Shown one piece after another: positions 16,678 to 20,349 of a stretch of DNA of 20,349 bases; position 1 is the stretch's first letter; every line of letters begins with the position of its first letter. This stretch comes from Bacteroidales bacterium (GTDB lineage: Bacteria > Bacteroidota > Bacteroidia > Bacteroidales > VadinHA17). A program made the translations under genes and the position numbers. The notes beneath the pieces were generated by a model that was given only the letters and a program-made list of their open reading frames with translations, made no database searches and was not told the origin of the DNA. The stretch is from assembly GCA_003520925.1 (NCBI GenBank), contig DOTV01000216.1, positions 1 through 20,349 of the forward strand, written 5' to 3'.

Positions 16678-17700
16678 ATGGGATTATTTTCATTCTTGAC
16701 ACAGGAAATTGCAATTGACCTTGGAACGGCAAACACTGTAATCATACACAATGATAAGATAGTTGTTGATGAGCCGTCGATAGTTGCAATTGATAAAAAT
16801 ACAGGGAAGCTTATCGCAATCGGGGATGCAGCAAGGCAGATGCACGGAAAGACTCATGAGAATATAAAGACTGTCAGGCCATTGCGCGACGGTGTAATTG
16901 CCGACTTCAATGCCGCGGAACTGATGATAAGGGGAATGATCAAGCTGATAAACACAGGTCCGAAATTCTTTGCTCCTTCCCTGAAAATGGTGGTTTGTAT
17001 TCCTTCAGGAAGTACAGAAGTGGAACTGCGGGCTGTTCGTGACTCTTCAGAACATGCCGGAGGACGGGATGTTTACCTTATCTATGAGCCAATGGCAGCT
17101 GCAATAGGGATCGGTCTTGATGTTGAGGCTCCTGAAGGATGCATGATTATTGATGTAGGCGGCGGCACTACAGAAATCGCGGTTATTGCTCTGGGCGGAA
17201 TTGTATGCAACAAATCGATCAGGATCGCTGGTGACGGGTTTACATCAGATATTCAGTCGTATATGAGGCATCAGCACAATATAAAGATAGGTGAAAGAAC
17301 TGCTGAGGATATAAAAATAGCGGTCGGGGCAGCCTTGCCTGATATAGATAATCCTCCACCGGATTATATTGTAAGAGGTCCGAATATTATGACATCCCTT
17401 CCAATTGAAATACCTATTTCCTATCAGGAAATTGCGTATTGCCTCGACAAATCACTCACGAAAGTAGAGGCTGCCCTTCTCAATGTTCTGGAACAGACAC
17501 CTCCTGAGCTATATGCCGATATAGTGAACAAAGGAATATACCTGGCCGGAGGGGGAGCACTCCTCAGAGGCCTTGACAAAAGGCTTGCCGACAAGATAAA
17601 CATTAATTTCAATGTTGTCGAGGATCCACTTCATGCAGTCGCAAGGGGCACCGGAGTGGCACTTAAGAACGTTGATAAGTTTCCTTTCCTGATGAGATAA
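16678..17700 (+). CDS. mreB: Rod shape-determining protein MreB (bacterial actin)
   Basis: ATP-dependent actin homologue that forms membrane-associated filaments and organises lateral cell-wall synthesis. The 340-residue length is typical. The phosphate-1 motif AIDLGTANTV starts at residue 12, phosphate-2 is DVGGGTTEIAV from D159, and the adenosine-side motif appears as LAGGGALLRGLD near the C terminus. The N-terminal MGLFSFLTQ fits the short amphipathic membrane-binding segment of MreB. It lies 19 nt after purH and 13 nt before mreC. Its presence implies a rod-shaped or elongating cell. Confidence 0.98.
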   Translation: MGLFSFLTQEIAIDLGTANTVIIHNDKIVVDEPSIVAIDKNTGKLIAIGDAARQMHGKTHENIKTVRPLRDGVIADFNAAELMIRGMIKLINTGPKFFAPSLKMVVCIPSGSTEVELRAVRDSSEHAGGRDVYLIYEPMAAAIGIGLDVEAPEGCMIIDVGGGTTEIAVIALGGIVCNKSIRIAGDGFTSDIQSYMRHQHNIKIGERTAEDIKIAVGAALPDIDNPPPDYIVRGPNIMTSLPIEIPISYQEIAYCLDKSLTKVEAALLNVLEQTPPELYADIVNKGIYLAGGGALLRGLDKRLADKININFNVVEDPLHAVARGTGVALKNVDKFPFLMR

Positions 17701-17713
17701 CCTGAAGATGTGA

Positions 17714-18535
17714 ATGAGAAACCTGCTAAACTTTCTGTTGAAATACATTAATATTATTGTATTTCTTTTCCTGGAAGGAATAGCATTGTATTGGCTCACA
17801 AGCGGGAACAGTTATCATAATTCCACAGTGGTTAAGGGAATGCAGGGAATCACAAGGGGTCTTGAGGAAAGAATCAGCAATGTACGTAGCTATCTTAATC
17901 TTCGTGAGATAAATGCAAATCTTTCAGCGGAAAACAGCAGCCTCAGAAACCGGATCGAAAAGCTATCTGCCAGGGAAGATCTTAGATTTGTCTCTGTCGG
18001 AGATTCTCTTTTCCGCCAGCAATATCAATACACACATGCCAGGGTAATAAATAACTCGGTAAACAAACAAAAAAACTACTTCACAATCGACAAGGGAACC
18101 CTCCAGGGGATAAAGGTCGATATGGCAGTCACCAGCGGGAAGGATGTAGTCGGAGTAATTGTTGGATGTTCGGGGAATTTTTCGGTTGGCATCTCTCTTC
18201 TTAACCTTGATTTCAGATTAAGTGCAAGGATCAGGTCAAACGGATATTTCGGATCCCTTAGCTGGGATGGCAGGAATTACCGGCATGCTGTCCTGAATGA
18301 AATCCCTCAACACATTATTGTTAACGTGGGAGATACAATCGAGACAACCGGATTTTCAGCTATCTTCCCTGAAGGTGTGGAAATAGGAACAGTAAGTGAT
18401 GTAAAGAAAAGCGGCAGTGATTTTTACAAAATAACAATAGAACTTTTTACTGATTTTAAGAAAGTACAATATGTTAATGTGATTGGCAACCTTAAGAGAA
18501 CGGAGCAGATCCAACTGGAAAATCAACTTCAATGA
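17714..18535 (+). CDS. mreC: Rod shape-determining protein MreC
   Basis: Bitopic inner-membrane protein of the elongasome that activates PBP2 from the periplasm. The 273-residue product has a short cytoplasmic N terminus, a membrane helix at about residues 9-30 (INIIVFLFLEGIALYWL), a coiled-coil region near 45-85 (EERISNVRSYLNLREINANL and on), and the beta-domain core with NKQKNYFTIDKGTLQGI and the later GDTIETTGFSAIFPEGVEIG, both conserved in MreC. The stop overlaps the mreD start by 4 nt (ATGA), implying coupled translation. Confidence 0.95.
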   Translation: MRNLLNFLLKYINIIVFLFLEGIALYWLTSGNSYHNSTVVKGMQGITRGLEERISNVRSYLNLREINANLSAENSSLRNRIEKLSAREDLRFVSVGDSLFRQQYQYTHARVINNSVNKQKNYFTIDKGTLQGIKVDMAVTSGKDVVGVIVGCSGNFSVGISLLNLDFRLSARIRSNGYFGSLSWDGRNYRHAVLNEIPQHIIVNVGDTIETTGFSAIFPEGVEIGTVSDVKKSGSDFYKITIELFTDFKKVQYVNVIGNLKRTEQIQLENQLQ

Positions 18536-19038
18536 TCAATTCTATATTTAGATACGGCTTAATAATTGTCCTTCTGATGCTCCTTCAGATCCTGGTACTG
18601 AACAATATTCAGTTTAGTGGTTTTGTAAACCCGTACGTATACATTATGATCATTCTCCTTCTCCCTTCCATAACTCCGGCATGGCTTGTGCTTATTATTT
18701 CATTTCTGACAGGACTGATAATTGACTTATTCTTTGGATCACCCGGAATGCATGCTTCGGCGACCCTTCTGGCAGGATTTTCACGGCCGTTTGTTTTAAG
18801 GGTTATTGCTCCCCGCGACGGATATGAAACGGGATCGGACCTCTCAATGGCGGTATATGGTTTCAGATGGTTTGCTATTTATGCGACAACTATTGTTCTG
18901 ATTCATCATACTGCACTATTTTTCATTGAGGTTTTCAGATTCGCCGATTTTTTCAGGACAATATTCAGGATTCTGGTGAGTTCACTCTTTACGACAGGTT
19001 TTATCCTTCTTATTGAGTACTACAGGAAAGGGAAGTGA
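18532..19038 (+). CDS. mreD: Rod shape-determining protein MreD
   Basis: Small polytopic membrane protein of the elongasome, 168 residues, very hydrophobic. Several helices are visible, among them GLIIVLLMLLQILVLNNI, a YIMIILLLPSI segment, and LVLIISFLTGLIIDLFFG. LTGLIIDLFFGSPGMHA matches the family's conserved helix with its Asp and the following G-x-H/A. The call rests on this, on hydropathy and on its place between mreC and the PBP2 gene. It overlaps mreC by 4 nt; the PBP2 start follows 10 nt after its stop. Confidence 0.93.
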   Translation: MINSIFRYGLIIVLLMLLQILVLNNIQFSGFVNPYVYIMIILLLPSITPAWLVLIISFLTGLIIDLFFGSPGMHASATLLAGFSRPFVLRVIAPRDGYETGSDLSMAVYGFRWFAIYATTIVLIHHTALFFIEVFRFADFFRTIFRILVSSLFTTGFILLIEYYRKGK

Positions 19039-19048
19039 AAATTCCATT

Positions 19049-20349
19049 ATGAAAGATGCATTTATTAGCAGGAAGTATATTATAATAGCACTGATTGTGC
19101 TGGCATCGCTTATTCTGCTTTCGAGATTATTTGTAATTCAGGTTGTTAAGGATACTTACAGGCTGTCGGCCGATAATAATGTATTGAGATACGTTACCCA
19201 ATACCCGGCCCGGGGTCTGATTTATGACAGGAATAAAAACCTGATGGTGTATAATCAGGCAGCTTATGACATTATGGTAGTTCCTGCCCAGGTTACAAAA
19301 ATTGATACAGCGGAATTCTGCAACCTGGTTGGTATTTCAGCAACCTCATTCAGGGACAGGATGAAAGCTGCCCTGAGCTATTCCAGACGTGCACCTTCTG
19401 TCTTTCTGAAACAGATCTCTGCCGAATCATACGCAAGACTCCAGGAGAAAATGTTCCTTTATCCCGGATTTTATGTGCAACCAAGAACCTTAAGGAAGTA
19501 CTCAAAGCCGATAGCCGGGCATATTCTGGGGTATGTAAGCGAGGTTGACGAATCGCTTGTTAAGAAGGAGCCTTACTACAAATCGGGAGATTATATCGGA
19601 AAACTCGGGATTGAGGAAGCCTACGAAAAGTACCTGAGAGGACAGAGGGGTGTGAAAATTTACCTGGTAGATGTTTACAGCAGGATTAAAGGTTCTTATG
19701 CTGAAGGCAGGATGGATACCGTGGCAGTTCAGGGGGAAGATATAATATCGACAGTTGATATGGATCTTCAGGAGTATGGAGAACTCCTGATGCGGAATAA
19801 ATCAGGAAGTATTGTGGCTCTAGAGCCAAAGACAGGTGAGGTGCTTGCTCTGGTTTCCAGTCCGAATTATGATCCCAATCTTCTTGTAGGAAGAGTACGT
19901 TCGGAGAATTTTGCAAGGCTAAGCGCCGACACTGCACACCTACCATTGTTTAACAGAGCTTTGCAGGCGAAGTATCCCCCCGGATCAACGTTCAAACCTA
20001 TAAACGGATTGATCGGCCTGCAGGAAAAAGTAATAACCCCCTCAACACTTTTCGGCTGCAACAACGGGTATTTATTTGTCAAATGTCATTCCCATAGTTC
20101 GCCTCTTGACCTCATCCATGGCATTTCAAACTCGTGCAATTCATATTTCTGTCAGACCTACAGAAGGATCCTTGAAAATCCGGTATATCCCACAATTGAA
20201 GCTGCCTATACTAAATGGAAAGAGTATCTGAATGAATTCGGATTTGGGAAAAAGCTTGGTATAGAATTCACTAATGAGCTTACCGGACTCGTTCCCTCAC
20301 CTGCTTATTTTGACAAATACTATGGAAAAAACAGATGGAAGGCTCTGAC
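19049..20349 (+). CDS. mrdA: Penicillin-binding protein 2 (3' end beyond window)
   Basis: Class B PBP, the peptidoglycan transpeptidase of the elongation machinery, anchored in the inner membrane and active in the periplasm. From the ATG at 19049 there are 433 codons before the right edge; full-length relatives are about 600-650, so roughly the last third is missing. Visible are the membrane helix at about residues 10-30 (YIIIALIVLASLILLSRLFV), the dimerisation-domain motif PARGLIYDRN, and the transpeptidase domain with SxxK at S313-T-F-K316 (YPPGSTFKP, active serine S313) and the SxN motif S362-C-N364. The KTG motif must lie outside. It follows mreD by 10 nt; rodA would be the expected next gene. 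Confidence 0.96.
   Translation, partial: MKDAFISRKYIIIALIVLASLILLSRLFVIQVVKDTYRLSADNNVLRYVTQYPARGLIYDRNKNLMVYNQAAYDIMVVPAQVTKIDTAEFCNLVGISATSFRDRMKAALSYSRRAPSVFLKQISAESYARLQEKMFLYPGFYVQPRTLRKYSKPIAGHILGYVSEVDESLVKKEPYYKSGDYIGKLGIEEAYEKYLRGQRGVKIYLVDVYSRIKGSYAEGRMDTVAVQGEDIISTVDMDLQEYGELLMRNKSGSIVALEPKTGEVLALVSSPNYDPNLLVGRVRSENFARLSADTAHLPLFNRALQAKYPPGSTFKPINGLIGLQEKVITPSTLFGCNNGYLFVKCHSHSSPLDLIHGISNSCNSYFCQTYRRILENPVYPTIEAAYTKWKEYLNEFGFGKKLGIEFTNELTGLVPSPAYFDKYYGKNRWKAL

Overview
This window looks like a chromosomal segment of a member of the Bacteroidota, probably of the Bacteroidales type. Four things point that way: perfect TAnnTTTG (-7) promoter elements in front of several genes, few strong Shine-Dalgarno sites, the linkage purH-mreB-mreC-mreD-PBP2, and a CarB whose sequence signatures are closer to the eukaryotic (CAD-type) family than to E. 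coli CarB. GC content is moderate (low 40s by eye). No tRNA, rRNA, CRISPR array, insertion sequence or phage gene was seen. The placement rests on reading, not on a database search.

Positions 1-8640 hold a late-arginine / carbamoyl phosphate block. carB runs leftwards off the window edge. From the same 92-bp gap, argR-argG-argH run rightwards. carA, on the minus strand, meets argH tail to tail and lies 19 nt behind a PatB/MalY-type PLP C-S lyase gene. So carA and carB flank argRGH instead of forming a carAB operon. Together CarA/CarB supply carbamoyl phosphate and ArgG/ArgH turn citrulline into arginine; argF and the acetylglutamate branch are not in the window. The carB/argR gap carries two nearly identical 18-bp ARG-box-like sites with 21-bp centre-to-centre spacing, over the argR promoter and start codon.

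Positions 8641-12930 hold a lipoprotein gene, a near-perfect intrinsic terminator, and a 1037-residue ABCG-like ABC protein with a TerB-like N-terminal domain and a roughly 230-residue soluble insertion before its last membrane helix. This pair is the best candidate here for an uncharacterised system. A REP-like palindrome follows, just before rsmA.

Positions 12935-14959 hold rsmA (16S rRNA dimethyladenosine transferase) and, convergent with it, a MacB/FtsX-type ABC permease without an adjacent ATPase.

Positions 15135-20349 hold purH, then the rod-shape operon mreB, mreC, mreD and a truncated PBP2 gene that leaves the right edge. These genes are tightly spaced or overlapping, suggesting that a purine-synthesis enzyme and the elongation machinery are co-transcribed.
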